In this document: piece after piece, positions 1-9,234 of the stretch
Layout: each line of letters starts with the position of its first letter
How positions within the stretch are numbered: position 1 is the stretch's first letter
Source: Alienimonas californiensis
GTDB taxonomy: Bacteria > Planctomycetota > Planctomycetia > Planctomycetales > Planctomycetaceae
Length of the DNA stretch: 64,000 bases
NCBI RefSeq assembly: GCF_007743815.1
Contig: NZ_CP036265.1
Coordinates: forward strand, 2,746,823-2,810,822
Direction of reading: 5' to 3'
Made by a program: the position numbers and the translations under genes
The notes under the pieces: generated by a model
Databases searched by the model: none
Seen by the model: only the letters and a program-made list of their open reading frames with translations
What the model was told of the DNA's origin: nothing

Positions 1-105
1 CTGGCTCCGCTTTGCAAAGGGCGCCGGCGGCTTAGACTCCCTCCGCCCCGGTTCGCACGCCCTTCCCGCACGGGGGGCCGACGCCCCACGCTCGCCCGAC
101 GCTTC

Positions 106-1539
106 ATGGCCAAAGACTTCCTCAAAGGCGCCGCCGACCGTTACGACGTGGTCGTGATCGGCAGCGGACTGGCCGGCCTCACCGGCGCCAACCTGCTCGC
201 CCGGCAGGGGCACAAGGTGTTGCTGCTCGAGCACCATTATCAGCTCGGCGGGATGGCCACATGGTTCAAACGGGCCGGCGGGCACATCTTCGACATCAGC
301 CTGCACGGCTTCCCGGTGGGGATGAAAAAGAGCTGCCGCAAATATTGGTCGAAGGAGATCGCCGACCGCATCGTGCAGCTCGAACATATCCGGTTCGAAA
401 ACCCCCAGTTTAGCCTCCGCACGACCTTCGACCGGGAGGACTTCACCAATCACCTCGTCGAAACCTTCGGCGTGCCCCGGGAGACGGTGCAGGCCTTCTT
501 CGACCGGGCCCGGTCGATGAACTTCTACGACGATCAGCACCTCACCACCCGGGAGCTGTTCGAAGAGTTCTTCCCCGGCCGCAGCGACGTGGTGCGTCTC
601 TTGATGGAGCCGATCACCTACGCCAACGGCAGCACGCTGGACGATCCGGCGATCACCTACGGGATCGTCTTCAGCAACTTCATGCATAAGGGCGTGTTCA
701 CCTTCCGCGGGGGGACGGACGAACTCGTCAAGCTCATGAAGAAGGAGCTGCTGGCGAACGGCGTGGACCTGCGCATCCGCTGCGAGGTGGAGCAAATTGA
801 GACGAACGACGACGGCCAAGTGACCGGCGTCGTCGTCAACGGCCGCCGCATCGGCTGCGACGCCGTGCTGTCGAACGCGAATCTCAAAAGCACGGTGCTC
901 AAGCTCGTCGGCGAAGACCGGCTGGACCCCGACTTCGCGGCGGAGGCCAAGGCGGTCCGGCTCAACAACTCCTCCGCCCAGGTCTATATGGCCCTCAAGC
1001 CCGGCGAGGGCTTCGATCCGGACCTGGGCGACCTGCTGTTCCACTCGGAGCACAGCGGCTTCGACGCCGAGGCGATGCTCTCCAAGGACGTCAGCAGTCG
1101 GACCTTTAGTTTCTATTACCCGCAGACCCGCCCCGGCAGCGACCGCTGGCTGATCGTCTCCAGCACGAACGCGAATTACGAAGACTGGGCCGGATTGAGC
1201 GACGAGCAATACGAAGCCGACAAGGCCGAGCTGGCGGAGACCACGCTCCAATGCCTGGAGCAGAATTATATCCCGGACGTCCGCGCCAAGCTGGATCATA
1301 TCGAAGTCAGCACCCCCCGCACGTTCGAGCACTACACCAAGCACCAGCTGGGCGCGAGCTTCGGCACGAAGTTCGAGGGCCTGAAAGTCAGCGAGGAACT
1401 GCCCCAGCAGGTCCCCGGCCTGTGGCACGCCGGCAGCGTGGGCATCATCATGTCCGGCTGGCTCGGCGCGGTGAATTACGGCGTGATCGTGGGCTCCAAG
1501 GTGGACGAGTTCCTCGCGAATCGGACGGCGACCGCATGA
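106..1539 (+). CDS. Phytoene-desaturase-like NAD(P)/FAD-dependent oxidoreductase
   Basis: A 477-residue flavoprotein of the CrtI/amine-oxidase superfamily. The dinucleotide-binding motif GSGLAG lies at residues 19-24, followed by a conserved glutamate at the end of beta-2 ([11 protein letters not shown]). A C-terminal FAD-contact segment reads [19 protein letters not shown]. Known relatives desaturate, isomerise or saturate long polyene or acyl chains. Its stop codon overlaps the start of the FabZ-like dehydratase by 4 nt, so its substrate is more likely an acyl chain than a free carotenoid; that is inference. No crtB or other carotenoid gene lies nearby. A second protein of the same superfamily (43633-45054) sits beside a ketosynthase and an ACP. 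Family assignment is firm; substrate is unknown. Confidence 0.85.
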   Translation: MAKDFLKGAADRYDVVVIGSGLAGLTGANLLARQGHKVLLLEHHYQLGGMATWFKRAGGHIFDISLHGFPVGMKKSCRKYWSKEIADRIVQLEHIRFENPQFSLRTTFDREDFTNHLVETFGVPRETVQAFFDRARSMNFYDDQHLTTRELFEEFFPGRSDVVRLLMEPITYANGSTLDDPAITYGIVFSNFMHKGVFTFRGGTDELVKLMKKELLANGVDLRIRCEVEQIETNDDGQVTGVVVNGRRIGCDAVLSNANLKSTVLKLVGEDRLDPDFAAEAKAVRLNNSSAQVYMALKPGEGFDPDLGDLLFHSEHSGFDAEAMLSKDVSSRTFSFYYPQTRPGSDRWLIVSSTNANYEDWAGLSDEQYEADKAELAETTLQCLEQNYIPDVRAKLDHIEVSTPRTFEHYTKHQLGASFGTKFEGLKVSEELPQQVPGLWHAGSVGIIMSGWLGAVNYGVIVGSKVDEFLANRTATA

Positions 1540-1994
1540 TCATTCTCTCGCTGAAGGAGATCGAACGGCTCATCCCGCATCGCCCGCCGTTCCTCTGGCT
1601 CGACGAGGCGTCGATCGACGACGAAGCGGAACCCGGCGAGGAGCGGACGATTCTCGCCGGTAAACGAATCGACGCGGACCTGCCGCTGTTCGAGGGCCAC
1701 TACCCCGGCGCCCCGTTGCTGCCCGGGGTGATTCAATTGGAGATGTGCTATCAGGCCGGCGCCGTATTGATCGCCGCCCTCGGACAGGGCGGCGGCGGCC
1801 TGCCCGTGATCGCCCGCACCGACGGGGTGAAGTTCAAACGCATGATCCGCCCCGGCGACACCTGCCAGGTGGAAGTGACGATCAAGGACCGCCTGCCCGG
1901 GGCTGTCTATCTGACGGGGAAGGTGTCCGTCGGCGGCAAGCTCGCCTGCCGCTGCGATTTCACGACGGCGGAAGCGCAGCCCGGGGCGCTGTGA
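1536..1994 (+). CDS. FabZ-like 3-hydroxyacyl-ACP dehydratase (hotdog fold)
   Basis: A 152-residue hotdog protein. The FabZ signature is visible: [12 protein letters not shown] near the N-terminus, then [14 protein letters not shown] with catalytic His55, and Glu69 in [14 protein letters not shown] on the central helix. FabZ enzymes dehydrate (3R)-hydroxyacyl-ACP in fatty acid synthesis. The ATG at 1536 overlaps the upstream oxidoreductase stop (ATGA), and its own TGA overlaps the GTG of the next gene (GTGA). This translational coupling implies joint function with the FAD oxidoreductase. Whether this is the housekeeping FabZ or a paralogue dedicated to a special lipid cannot be decided here; the context favours the latter. 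Confidence 0.85.
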   Translation: MIILSLKEIERLIPHRPPFLWLDEASIDDEAEPGEERTILAGKRIDADLPLFEGHYPGAPLLPGVIQLEMCYQAGAVLIAALGQGGGGLPVIARTDGVKFKRMIRPGDTCQVEVTIKDRLPGAVYLTGKVSVGGKLACRCDFTTAEAQPGAL

Positions 1995-2983
1995 CGAGGA
2001 CCGCACCGGCCGACGAACCGCCGCGTCCCGGAACCTCGGAGAGCCCGGGACGCTCCCGCCTCTGGTGGGCGCTCGCGGCGTTGCCGTTCGTCCCGTGGCT
2101 GATCGGGCTGGCCGGCCGGTGGTGGTGGTTTGCGGAACTGTTCACGCACTTCCGCTTCCAATGGCTGCTGGGAACCGGGGCGATCGGCCTCGTGCTGCTG
2201 TTCGCCCGGCAGTGGGTTCCGCTGGCGCTGTGCGGCGTGGCGGCGCTGATCCTCGGCGGGCCGCTGCTTCGGGGTGCGTTTTTCGCGGACGAGACGCTCG
2301 TGTCCGAGTTCCGGGACGTCGGGATTCGGGTCGTCACCGCGAACGTCCTCACCCGCAACCGCAACGCCGCTTTGTTGCTGGACTATCTGGACGACGTGGA
2401 GCCGGACGTCCTGTGTCTGCAGGAGATCGACGCCCGGTGGGCCGAGGACCTGGAGCCGTTGTACGCACGCTATCCCTACCGGCGGGTCGAGCCGCGGCCG
2501 GATAATTTCGGCATGGCCGTCTTTTCCAAACGGCCCGCGACGTTCAATACGATCGACTGCGGCGGCGTGCCGTTGATCCGCTGCACGGTCGAGATGGACG
2601 ACGGCCGCCCTTCCTTGACCATTTACAACGTGCATACGTTCCCGCCGATCGGAGCGGAGTATGCGGCGTTGAGGAATCGCCAAATGGCTCAGGTCGCAGA
2701 CCTTGCCGCGTGGAGCGGCGGGCCGGTGTTGGTCGGCGGGGATCTAAACTGCACGCCGTGGAGCCCGCACTTCGCGGATCTGCGGACCGCCGGCGGACTC
2801 GACGACCCCCGCTTGGGCGGTCGGGGACCGACCAGTTGGCGGGCCGGGAATCCGCTGTTCGCCCTGCCGATCGATCATCTGCTCCCCGGCGGCGGGGCGG
2901 GCCTGATGCGGTTGCGGGCGGGGCCGGACATCGGATCCGACCACCGCCCCCTGTCCGCCCGCGTCTTCACCGGCAGTCCGTAA
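1991..2983 (+). CDS. Membrane-anchored endonuclease/exonuclease/phosphatase (EEP) family protein
   Basis: A 330-residue protein starting at GTG 1991, overlapping the dehydratase stop by 4 nt. Residues about 23-100 hold hydrophobic membrane segments (LWWALAALPFVPWLIGLAG; LLGTGAIGLVLLFARQW; LALCGVAALILGGPLL). The C-terminal two thirds is an EEP catalytic domain: VTANVLTRN at its start, VLCLQEID with the metal-binding Glu, YNVHTFPP, GGDLNCTPWSP, and the terminal GSDHRPL with the catalytic Asp-His. The family cleaves phosphodiesters or phosphomonoesters in nucleic acids, phosphoinositides or sphingolipids. Membrane anchoring and coupling to lipid-type genes make a lipid or envelope phosphoester plausible, but that is inference. 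Confidence 0.82.
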   Translation: MTRTAPADEPPRPGTSESPGRSRLWWALAALPFVPWLIGLAGRWWWFAELFTHFRFQWLLGTGAIGLVLLFARQWVPLALCGVAALILGGPLLRGAFFADETLVSEFRDVGIRVVTANVLTRNRNAALLLDYLDDVEPDVLCLQEIDARWAEDLEPLYARYPYRRVEPRPDNFGMAVFSKRPATFNTIDCGGVPLIRCTVEMDDGRPSLTIYNVHTFPPIGAEYAALRNRQMAQVADLAAWSGGPVLVGGDLNCTPWSPHFADLRTAGGLDDPRLGGRGPTSWRAGNPLFALPIDHLLPGGGAGLMRLRAGPDIGSDHRPLSARVFTGSP

Positions 2984-3114
2984 TCGGTCCGGCACGCGGT
3001 TCGCGTTGGAGGGGACCAGCGTCCCAAACCGCCCCCCGAAGCCGCCCGGCGTTGCCGGAACGCCTCGTCGGGGGCAACGGACGTTGCCGTTTCGCATCAT
3101 CCCGCCGCACGACC

Positions 3115-3468
3115 ATGATTTCGCCGCAGACCGCCCCGCAGCACGACGACGATCGTGCCTCCGCCCTCCGCCGTGCGCTCTGGACCGTGTTCGCGGTCGC
3201 GCTGCTGAGCGGGGCGTTGGCGAGCGGCGCCCAAGGGGCCGATCGCTGGATGAGCCGGCCGAGCTATTTCTCGCACCAGGTTCCCCCGCACCTCGTCGGC
3301 GTGATCCCGCAACCGGTGTCGCGGGAGGCGTATCGCCCGGCGTGGGTCAGCGCGCGGCCGGGGTTCAGTTCCGCCGGGGCGGTCCGAATGAACCGCGTGC
3401 AGTTCGGCGCCGGCGGGGCCAACGACGCCACGCTGTTCTACAGCGAACGCACCGAGTTCGGCCCCTAA
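3115..3468 (+). CDS. Small secreted hypothetical protein
   Basis: A 117-residue protein of unknown function. ATG 3115 is chosen because it gives a short charged leader followed by a hydrophobic signal segment (LWTVFAVALLSGALASGAQG) with a plausible cleavage site near AQGAD. The mature part is about 75 residues, rich in Ser/Pro/Arg/Tyr, with no recognised domain. It ends 46 nt before the end of the convergent minus-strand gene at 3515. The reading frame stays open upstream, but that stretch looks non-coding and lies beyond the EEP gene stop. Confidence 0.55.
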   Translation: MISPQTAPQHDDDRASALRRALWTVFAVALLSGALASGAQGADRWMSRPSYFSHQVPPHLVGVIPQPVSREAYRPAWVSARPGFSSAGAVRMNRVQFGAGGANDATLFYSERTEFGP

Positions 3469-3514
3469 TTGCGACGCCGTCCCGGACGGCCGCGGTCCGC
3501 CCGATTGTCTTCCG

Positions 3515-4066
3515 TCACATCCGGTCCAGCAGGCCGATCGGCTCGCCGGTGATGGGATTGAAGCGGCGGACCTCGGTGATCTTCCACTCGCCGGCTTCCT
3601 TGCGCCACACGAGTTGCCATTTGGTGGCGAAATGCTTGCTGGCGCCGGCAAGCTGCGGCACGCGGACGGTGCCGTTGGCCCGGAAATCGGAGAGGGCCTG
3701 GGTGTCGTTCGCGGTGACCTCCGTGCTGCGGTCGGTCAGCCGCAGGTCGTCCTCGATCGTGACGAGGTTGAACCCGAACGCCACGCTCGTCCGTGGCAGG
3801 ACGGCGGTGGGGGAGAGGAACGACAGGACCTTCTCCGTATCCCCGGCGACGGCGGCGGCGGCGAGTTCGTCGATGTGGGCCTCGACCTTTTCCGCCTCCG
3901 TGACGACGTACCAATCCGCGCCGAAGGTCGCGGCGCCCAGCAGCAGGCAGACGCCCGCGACGGCTAGGTACTTCGCCCTCCCGCTGATCACCGCCCAGCC
4001 GGCGCAGGCGATCGTCGCCACGCCGAACGCAATCCACAGGGGCTGCAAATAGGACACGAGCCACAC
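3515..4066 (-). CDS. Membrane protein with periplasmic NTF2/SnoaL-like domain (hypothetical)
   Basis: A protein of about 183 residues with two predicted N-terminal membrane helices (LQPLWIAFGVATIACAGWAVI and YLAVAGVCLLLGAATFGADW). A soluble domain of about 120 residues follows, with the pattern of NTF2-like/SnoaL-like proteins: an alpha-helical AEKVEAHIDELAAAAVAGD start, then FLSPTAVLP and a late beta strand KWQLVWRKEAGEWKITEVRRF. I chose GTG 4066 because it places the first membrane helix at the N-terminus; GTG 4141 would add 25 low-complexity residues. The function is unknown and the fold call is by pattern only. Confidence 0.6.
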   Translation of the reverse strand: MWLVSYLQPLWIAFGVATIACAGWAVISGRAKYLAVAGVCLLLGAATFGADWYVVTEAEKVEAHIDELAAAAVAGDTEKVLSFLSPTAVLPRTSVAFGFNLVTIEDDLRLTDRSTEVTANDTQALSDFRANGTVRVPQLAGASKHFATKWQLVWRKEAGEWKITEVRRFNPITGEPIGLLDRM

Positions 4067-4209
4067 GGGGATCGGACGCCGGGCGGGGGAGGGCGAGCGG
4101 CCGGGGAGGACCGCGACCCCGAACGCCGCCCAACCTACCACACCCGCCGGCGGGCGTCAGCGGCGGGCCGGCGCGTTCAAGGGCGGGGCGAAGGGCGGGG
4201 CCGAGGCGG

Positions 4210-5760
4210 TCAGGGGGCGACGATCGTGAAGAACTCGTCCGCGACGGGCACGCCGTCGATCTTCAGCGTCATCCGGTACGGCCCCGGCATCAGGCACTCG
4301 TCCAGCGCCCAGATAAAGGTGTACCGGGCCTGTTCGCGGGTCAGCACGCCGCTTTGCCGGGTGATCGCCGGGCCGGCGCCGCCCTCGCCGTCGGCGTGAT
4401 GCAGCACGCATTCCAGCACCACGTCGTCGTGCGGCGGGGAGAGCCACGCCTGGGCCAAGATCGCCCCGGTGCAGTCGAACTCGTCGCTGCGGCCCACCAG
4501 GTGCCCGCCGATCAGTTGGCGGCCGAGGTCGAAATCCCACAGCAGGTCCGCGGGCCGGGGCGGGCGGTGCGGGGCGGTCATGGACCGCACCAGCGCCGGA
4601 TCGATCGCCTTGAGCGGCAGCGGCCCGTCGGCGCCGCGCTCGCCGTACGGGTCCAGTTGGTATTCAGCGCCCATCCCGATCACCGCGACCAGCGGGGCGG
4701 CGACGAGATAGCCCCACCGCAGCGCCGACGAGGGGACCGCCGGCAGGCCGAGTCGCGGCGGCCACAGCGACCGCAGCGTCCGGGCCAGCTCCGGCCGCCG
4801 GGTTTGGACGGTTTCGCAGAGGCTCGCCCACCGCTGACGGAACGCGGCCACGTCCCGCTCGTTGAGAAACGCCCCGTAGGCGGAGACGCTCACCAGCGGG
4901 AAAATAAACAGACCCAGGGAGAGCGTCGTCATTAAGTGGAACATGCAGCCTAGGGGCAGCCAGATTCGCCGGCCCCAGCCCCGCCAGGCCATCATCAGGA
5001 AGGTGATTTCCCACAGGCAGGTCGAGTAGGCGCCGACTTGCAACAACACCGGATTGACGGCCAGCAGCGGGCCGAGCGGGTGCACGCCGTTGACGTTGGT
5101 GACCATCCAGTAGGTCATCTGCTCCGCATTAAAGAATTCCGGCGTGTGAATTTTCGTGAACGCCGCCCCGAAATAGACGCCGCCGATCAGAAACTGCATC
5201 AGGCGGCGGGGCCAGGCGGGGGCCCGCTGCGGCGTCCAGGCTTCGCCGCGGGCCGCGGCGGCCCGGCGGGCGAGGCGGGCGTCGACGCTCCAGACGGCGC
5301 CGCAGCGGCTGAGGCTCAATAGAACGAACAGGTGCGTGGCGACGACGAGGTATTTGTTCAGCGTGCCGGTCGCATCCAGCCCGCCGAAATAAAAGCACCC
5401 CGCCGCGGCCAGGGCGCAGCTCGTCCGGGCCTTCCACCCGACCAGCGCCGCGACCAGGGCGAAGAAATACAGCGAGTACAGCGCGACCGCGGCCCCGCCC
5501 GGCAGTTCCGGCAGGACGTTGGGCAGGCCGTAGGTGTGCCACAGCGCCGCGGGGGCGCCGTCCGCGGAATAGAGTTCCCGGGCGTGCGGCCAGCGTTTGA
5601 CCGCGTCGTGCAGGATCGGCAGGGCGAGGGCGATTCGCACCGCCGCGGCGCCGTAGGGGACTTCCTCGGCGAAGAAGAACCGCCCGATCGAGCGCTTCAA
5701 TTCGGCGAGGGAGGGGCTGTCGGGGGCGGGGGCCGCGGGGGCCGATTCGGCGGGGGTCAT
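4210..5760 (-). CDS. HTTM (VKGC-like) membrane protein with C-terminal beta domain
   Basis: A 516-residue polytopic membrane protein resembling HTTM/vitamin K-dependent gamma-carboxylase-like proteins. Many hydrophobic helices span residues about 40-330. The signature segment FLIGGVYFGAAFTKIHTPEF retains a Lys at the place where the VKGC family has its conserved base region. The last 130 residues are soluble and beta-rich (from about DLGRQLIGGHLVGRSDEFDC to the end) and look like an exported beta-sandwich. ATG 5760 is preferred over an upstream in-frame start that would add 39 low-complexity residues. A 43-nt gap separates it from the upstream 254-aa gene, so the two are probably one operon. 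In bacteria the HTTM substrate is generally unknown. Confidence 0.75.
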   Translation of the reverse strand: MTPAESAPAAPAPDSPSLAELKRSIGRFFFAEEVPYGAAAVRIALALPILHDAVKRWPHARELYSADGAPAALWHTYGLPNVLPELPGGAAVALYSLYFFALVAALVGWKARTSCALAAAGCFYFGGLDATGTLNKYLVVATHLFVLLSLSRCGAVWSVDARLARRAAAARGEAWTPQRAPAWPRRLMQFLIGGVYFGAAFTKIHTPEFFNAEQMTYWMVTNVNGVHPLGPLLAVNPVLLQVGAYSTCLWEITFLMMAWRGWGRRIWLPLGCMFHLMTTLSLGLFIFPLVSVSAYGAFLNERDVAAFRQRWASLCETVQTRRPELARTLRSLWPPRLGLPAVPSSALRWGYLVAAPLVAVIGMGAEYQLDPYGERGADGPLPLKAIDPALVRSMTAPHRPPRPADLLWDFDLGRQLIGGHLVGRSDEFDCTGAILAQAWLSPPHDDVVLECVLHHADGEGGAGPAITRQSGVLTREQARYTFIWALDECLMPGPYRMTLKIDGVPVADEFFTIVAP

Positions 5761-5803
5761 GGCGGGTGCGGGGCGGGGCGTGCGGGGGGCGGGCCAGACG
5801 CGA

Positions 5804-6568
5804 TCAGTCGGCGAGTTCTGACGAATGCGAGGCGGGCACGACCCCCGCGGGGCCGCGGCGTTCGGCGACGGGCGCATTCCAACCGGCGCCGGCCAGCATC
5901 GGGGCGGAGCGGGGGGAGAACCGCCGGATCTTGGCCCGGTCCTGCACGTTCCGCTGGACCACCTCCGAGGCCCAAGACGGCCGCGAGCCGAGCAATTGCC
6001 CGTTCGGCGAGAGCACGTGCCGCACCGCGTAATAACTGGCCGGGTCCTTCGGCACGTTCCACCGCTCCGACCAGTGCGGCTCCGGCAAATTAAACTTCTT
6101 CGCCCAGACTTCCTCCACCAGGGCGATGCGGACGATCGGCTCGTGAGCGGTGTGCCGCAGGACGTTCAACGCCGTCCGGGCGCCGTGGGTCGCGTTCACG
6201 TCGTAATGAATGCGTTTCAGGTCGCCGTAGGGGCGGAACGGGCGGGCCTCCTCCCAAGGGCCGGTGCCGACCTCGTACCAGGTGCCGCTTTCGCCCTCGG
6301 CGATGACGTGATTGCGATAGCTGTGGGCGCTCCACCCGCAGAACATATCCCAGACGATATAATACATCAGGGGGTGGGACCCCTGATGAAACTCCAGGGC
6401 GTGGGACGCGACGCCGGCGGCCAGCACGCTGAGGTAGCCGCCGATAAACAGACTCGCCGCCCAACGACTCAGACGGGTTTTCAGCGTCGACGCCGCGGCG
6501 GAGGCCGCCGCGGCGGGAGAGGGAACCGGGTGATCCGTGTCGGGGGGAACCGCGGGGGGGGCGTGCAT
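5804..6568 (-). CDS. Hypothetical membrane-anchored partner of the HTTM protein
   Basis: A 254-residue protein with an Ala-rich N-terminus, one membrane helix (WAASLFIGGYLSVLAAGVASHAL) at about residues 37-59, and a soluble remainder with many aromatic and charged residues (HPLMYYIVWDMFCGWSAHSYRNHV; GTWYEVGTGPWEEARPF). No named domain was recognised. It lies 43 nt upstream of the HTTM gene on the same strand, which suggests co-expression and a joint envelope task. The C-terminal 30 residues are low complexity. The call rests on a coherent membrane-protein composition and on operon context. Confidence 0.6.
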   Translation of the reverse strand: MHAPPAVPPDTDHPVPSPAAAASAAASTLKTRLSRWAASLFIGGYLSVLAAGVASHALEFHQGSHPLMYYIVWDMFCGWSAHSYRNHVIAEGESGTWYEVGTGPWEEARPFRPYGDLKRIHYDVNATHGARTALNVLRHTAHEPIVRIALVEEVWAKKFNLPEPHWSERWNVPKDPASYYAVRHVLSPNGQLLGSRPSWASEVVQRNVQDRAKIRRFSPRSAPMLAGAGWNAPVAERRGPAGVVPASHSSELAD

Positions 6569-6721
6569 GGCGGCGTCCGTGCCGGGGGGAGGGCCGGCGG
6601 AGCGCCGACCCGGTGTCTTGCTTGCCGGAGACGTTCAATCAACCGGCCCCAAACGGTCAAGACGAACCTCGGCGCGCGGGGGAGACGAAACGCCGCGTGC
6701 GGAGTCGCACGCCGGCCGCGA

Positions 6722-8257
6722 TCACGCCGTTTCCGCCTCGCTGACCGCGTCGACCAGGCCGTCCCAGGTGGCCTCCGCGGCCACGGCGGCGACGTGCAGC
6801 CCGGCGTCGCGGCAGGCCGCGGCGACGTTCTCGCTGATCGCCGCGACTTTCAAACGCGCGCGGCCGGCCGAGCCTTCGGACAGCTCGGCGAACGACCGGC
6901 CGAGGTTCCCGCTGGCGATCAGAGCCCAGTCCAGCCGCCCCGCGTCCAGCAGGGCGGCGGCGTCCGCCGGCAGCGCCGTCGCCGGGGCCTGTCGATAGAC
7001 GTGTACCCGTCGCACCTCCGCCCCGGCGGCGCTCAGGCGGTCGGCCAGGGTCGGTTTCGCCTCCGGGCAGGTCGGCCACAGGACCCGCTTCCCCCGGACG
7101 TGCGGGGCGAGGGCGTCGGCGAGGGCCTCGGCGGAATACTCCTCCGGCGCGAGGTCCGCCACGAGGCGCAGGGGGGCCAGTGCCGCCGCCGTCGACGGCC
7201 CGACGCACGCCAGCGTCACCCCGAAGAGCGCCCGCAGGTCCCGGCGCTCCGGCCCCTCGAACAGCCGCCCAAAGCCATCCACGCCGTTGCTGGAGGTAAA
7301 CGCGATCGCGTCGCCCGGGCGGAGGGCGTCAACGGCCTCCGCCAATCCGTCCGGAGCGGCGATCCGCGGCGTGGCGAGCAGCGGGACGTCGACGGCTTCC
7401 GCTCCGGCCGCCCGCAATCGCTCCGCGGCGGCGGGCTGGGGGCCGGCGCCCACCAGCGCCGCCGAGAGGCCGTGCAGCGGCCGGCGTTCCCACCAACCGC
7501 GGTCCCCCGGTTCGGTCGCGGCGGTTCCCACCAGCAAAATCGCGGGGCCGGGCAGGGCGGCCGCGTCACAGTCGGCGGCGATCGTGGCGACAGTCCCGCA
7601 GACCGTCCGCTGCTCCGGCGTCGCCGCCTGCGAGACCACCGCCGCGGGGGTCTGCGGGCTCAGGCCGTGCTCTATCAGCGAGGCCGCGATCCGCCGCAAC
7701 CGGCGGCGGCCCATGTAGAAGACCCGCGTGCCGGGGAATGCGGCGAGGGCGCGCCAGTCGATCTGCTCCCGGGCCCGGCCGGCGTCGTGGCCGGTGACGA
7801 AGCAGACGGCGCCGGCGTGGTCGCGGTGCGTGAGCGGGATGCCGGACAGCCCGGACGCCGCGATCGCCGCCGTCACCCCCGGCACGACTTCCACCGGCAC
7901 GCCGGCGGCCAGCAGGGCGTCGGCCTCCTCGGCGCCGCGGCCGAAGATGGAGGGGTCTCCCCCCTTCAGCCGCACCACCCGCCGGCCGGCCTGCGCCTCG
8001 GCGATCATGCGGGCGATGAGGGCGTTCTGGTTCGCCTCGCGGGCGCCGGGGGCGTCCGTCGGGGCGTGGGTGCGGGTGACCATCTCCGCCGCGGGGTTCG
8101 CCAGCGCCAGCACGTCCGGGCCGACGAGGGCGTCCGCCAGCACGAGATCCGCCCTGGCCAGCAGCTCGGCGCCGCGGCGGGTCAGCAGGCCGGCGTCGCC
8201 CGGCCCGGCGCCGACGAGGGACACGGTCGGAACGGTTCGGTCGATCGGCGACGACAC
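6722..8257 (-). CDS. Uroporphyrinogen-III C-methyltransferase / uroporphyrinogen-III synthase fusion (CobA-HemD)
   Basis: A 511-residue bifunctional tetrapyrrole enzyme. Residues about 8-250 are a SUMT/CobA domain: VSLVGAGPGDAGLLTRRG, the SAM-binding RLKGGDPSIFGRGAEE, GVTAAIAASGLSGIPLTHRD and FYMGRRRLRRIAASLIEHG. Residues about 260-511 form a HemD-like uroporphyrinogen-III synthase domain with FTSSNGVDGF and the late WALIASGNLGRSF segment. The enzyme would cyclise hydroxymethylbilane to uroporphyrinogen III and methylate it to precorrin-2, on the way to siroheme or cobalamin. CobA-HemD fusions are known in several bacterial phyla. It is divergently oriented to the methyltransferase at 8379. 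Confidence 0.9.
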   Translation of the reverse strand: MSSPIDRTVPTVSLVGAGPGDAGLLTRRGAELLARADLVLADALVGPDVLALANPAAEMVTRTHAPTDAPGAREANQNALIARMIAEAQAGRRVVRLKGGDPSIFGRGAEEADALLAAGVPVEVVPGVTAAIAASGLSGIPLTHRDHAGAVCFVTGHDAGRAREQIDWRALAAFPGTRVFYMGRRRLRRIAASLIEHGLSPQTPAAVVSQAATPEQRTVCGTVATIAADCDAAALPGPAILLVGTAATEPGDRGWWERRPLHGLSAALVGAGPQPAAAERLRAAGAEAVDVPLLATPRIAAPDGLAEAVDALRPGDAIAFTSSNGVDGFGRLFEGPERRDLRALFGVTLACVGPSTAAALAPLRLVADLAPEEYSAEALADALAPHVRGKRVLWPTCPEAKPTLADRLSAAGAEVRRVHVYRQAPATALPADAAALLDAGRLDWALIASGNLGRSFAELSEGSAGRARLKVAAISENVAAACRDAGLHVAAVAAEATWDGLVDAVSEAETA

Positions 8258-8378
8258 GGTGGGGGAAGCACGAGGTGACGGGGCGCCCGGGCCGCGGGCA
8301 GGCGACGGGCGTCGGCGGGAAATCTACACTCCCGTCCCGCCGATCGCTTTCAACCCGTCGCCCGCGCTGCGCCGTCCC

Positions 8379-9155
8379 GTGAGTTCCGCCGCCCTCCGTC
8401 TCGCCGCCGCCGAAGCCTCGGACGGCCTGCTGCGCTGTCCGCCGGCGGAGGTGAAGGGGGCCGGGCCGGGGAACCTGGCGGGGGTCGTGTGGCGGCAGTG
8501 GCGGACCGAGCGGGCGCTGGCGGCCCGCGGGGTGGCCTTTCGCTCCACGGACCCGGCGGCGGTCGAAGCGGCGTACGCGGCGATGTCCGCCGAGGAGTTC
8601 GACGCCGTCAACGGCCGGCAGGCCTGGGCGAACTGGCGGACAATCCCCGCCTCCCTCGACATGTTGCTTCCCGACACGCCGCTGAAGGCCGTCGATCTGG
8701 GCTGCGGGACCGGCGGGAGCACGGCGGTTCTCGCCTACTGTCTGCCGGACGGCTCCGAGGTGACGGGGGTGGAGTTCGCCGCCCCGCTCGCCGCCGTCGC
8801 CGGCGGTCGGGAGTACCCGAACCGGGCCGGGCGCTGCACGGTGCGGTTCGCGGTCGGCAGCGTCTGCAGTCCGCTGACCGACGCCGACGGCCGCCCGTTC
8901 GCCGATGGGGCGGTCGATCTGGTGAACAGTAGCGGGGTGATCGGCCACCACCTCACCGGCGGCGACCTCGCGGCCTGTCTGGACGAAACCGCCCGCGTGC
9001 TCCGGCCCGGCGGCGTCGCGGCGCTGGACCCGGGGCCGCGCCTCTCCGCCGGGCGGCTGACGGAGCTGACGACCGCCCGCGGCCTGCGCCGCGTCCGCCG
9101 CACCCGGTCCAACCCGTTCGACCGCTGCGGGCAGGTCGTCTTTGTGCGCACCTGA
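8379..9155 (+). CDS. SAM-dependent class I methyltransferase
   Basis: A protein of about 258 residues starting at GTG 8379, the first plausible start after the divergent cobA-hemD promoter gap. The class I methyltransferase core is clear: motif I AVDLGCGTGGSTAVL, an acidic residue ending beta-2 (TGVEFAAPL), DLVNSSGVIGHHL at motif IV, and the post-motif RVLRPGGVAALDPG. The N-terminal 100 residues (WRQWRTERALAARGVAF) carry no identified domain. Substrate unknown. The gene ends one nucleotide before a long intergenic inverted repeat. Confidence 0.75.
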   Translation: MSSAALRLAAAEASDGLLRCPPAEVKGAGPGNLAGVVWRQWRTERALAARGVAFRSTDPAAVEAAYAAMSAEEFDAVNGRQAWANWRTIPASLDMLLPDTPLKAVDLGCGTGGSTAVLAYCLPDGSEVTGVEFAAPLAAVAGGREYPNRAGRCTVRFAVGSVCSPLTDADGRPFADGAVDLVNSSGVIGHHLTGGDLAACLDETARVLRPGGVAALDPGPRLSAGRLTELTTARGLRRVRRTRSNPFDRCGQVVFVRT

Positions 9156-9232
9156 CGGCGAGCGAGGGGGCGTCAGCCCCCCGTGCGTCGCTCAGAACCA
9201 CGCCCACGGGGGGCTGACGCCCCCGCTCGCCG
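9156..9232. repeat. Long intergenic inverted repeat (hairpin, REP-like)
   Basis: Left arm 9156-9185 begins CGGCGAGCGAGGGGGCGTCA. Right arm 9205-9232 is its reverse complement except for a 2-nt deletion of GA. Both arms contain GCGTCAGCCCCCCGTG. It starts directly after the methyltransferase stop and ends 2 nt before the end of the convergent DUF1207 gene. It may serve as a bidirectional transcription terminator or as a REP-type element. No T-tract is present. Confidence 0.8.
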
Positions 9233-9234
9233 AA

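Noticed and set aside
1-105. End of an upstream gene at the window start
   Set aside because: No frame with a recognisable product could be supported in 105 nt; GC-rich sequence only.
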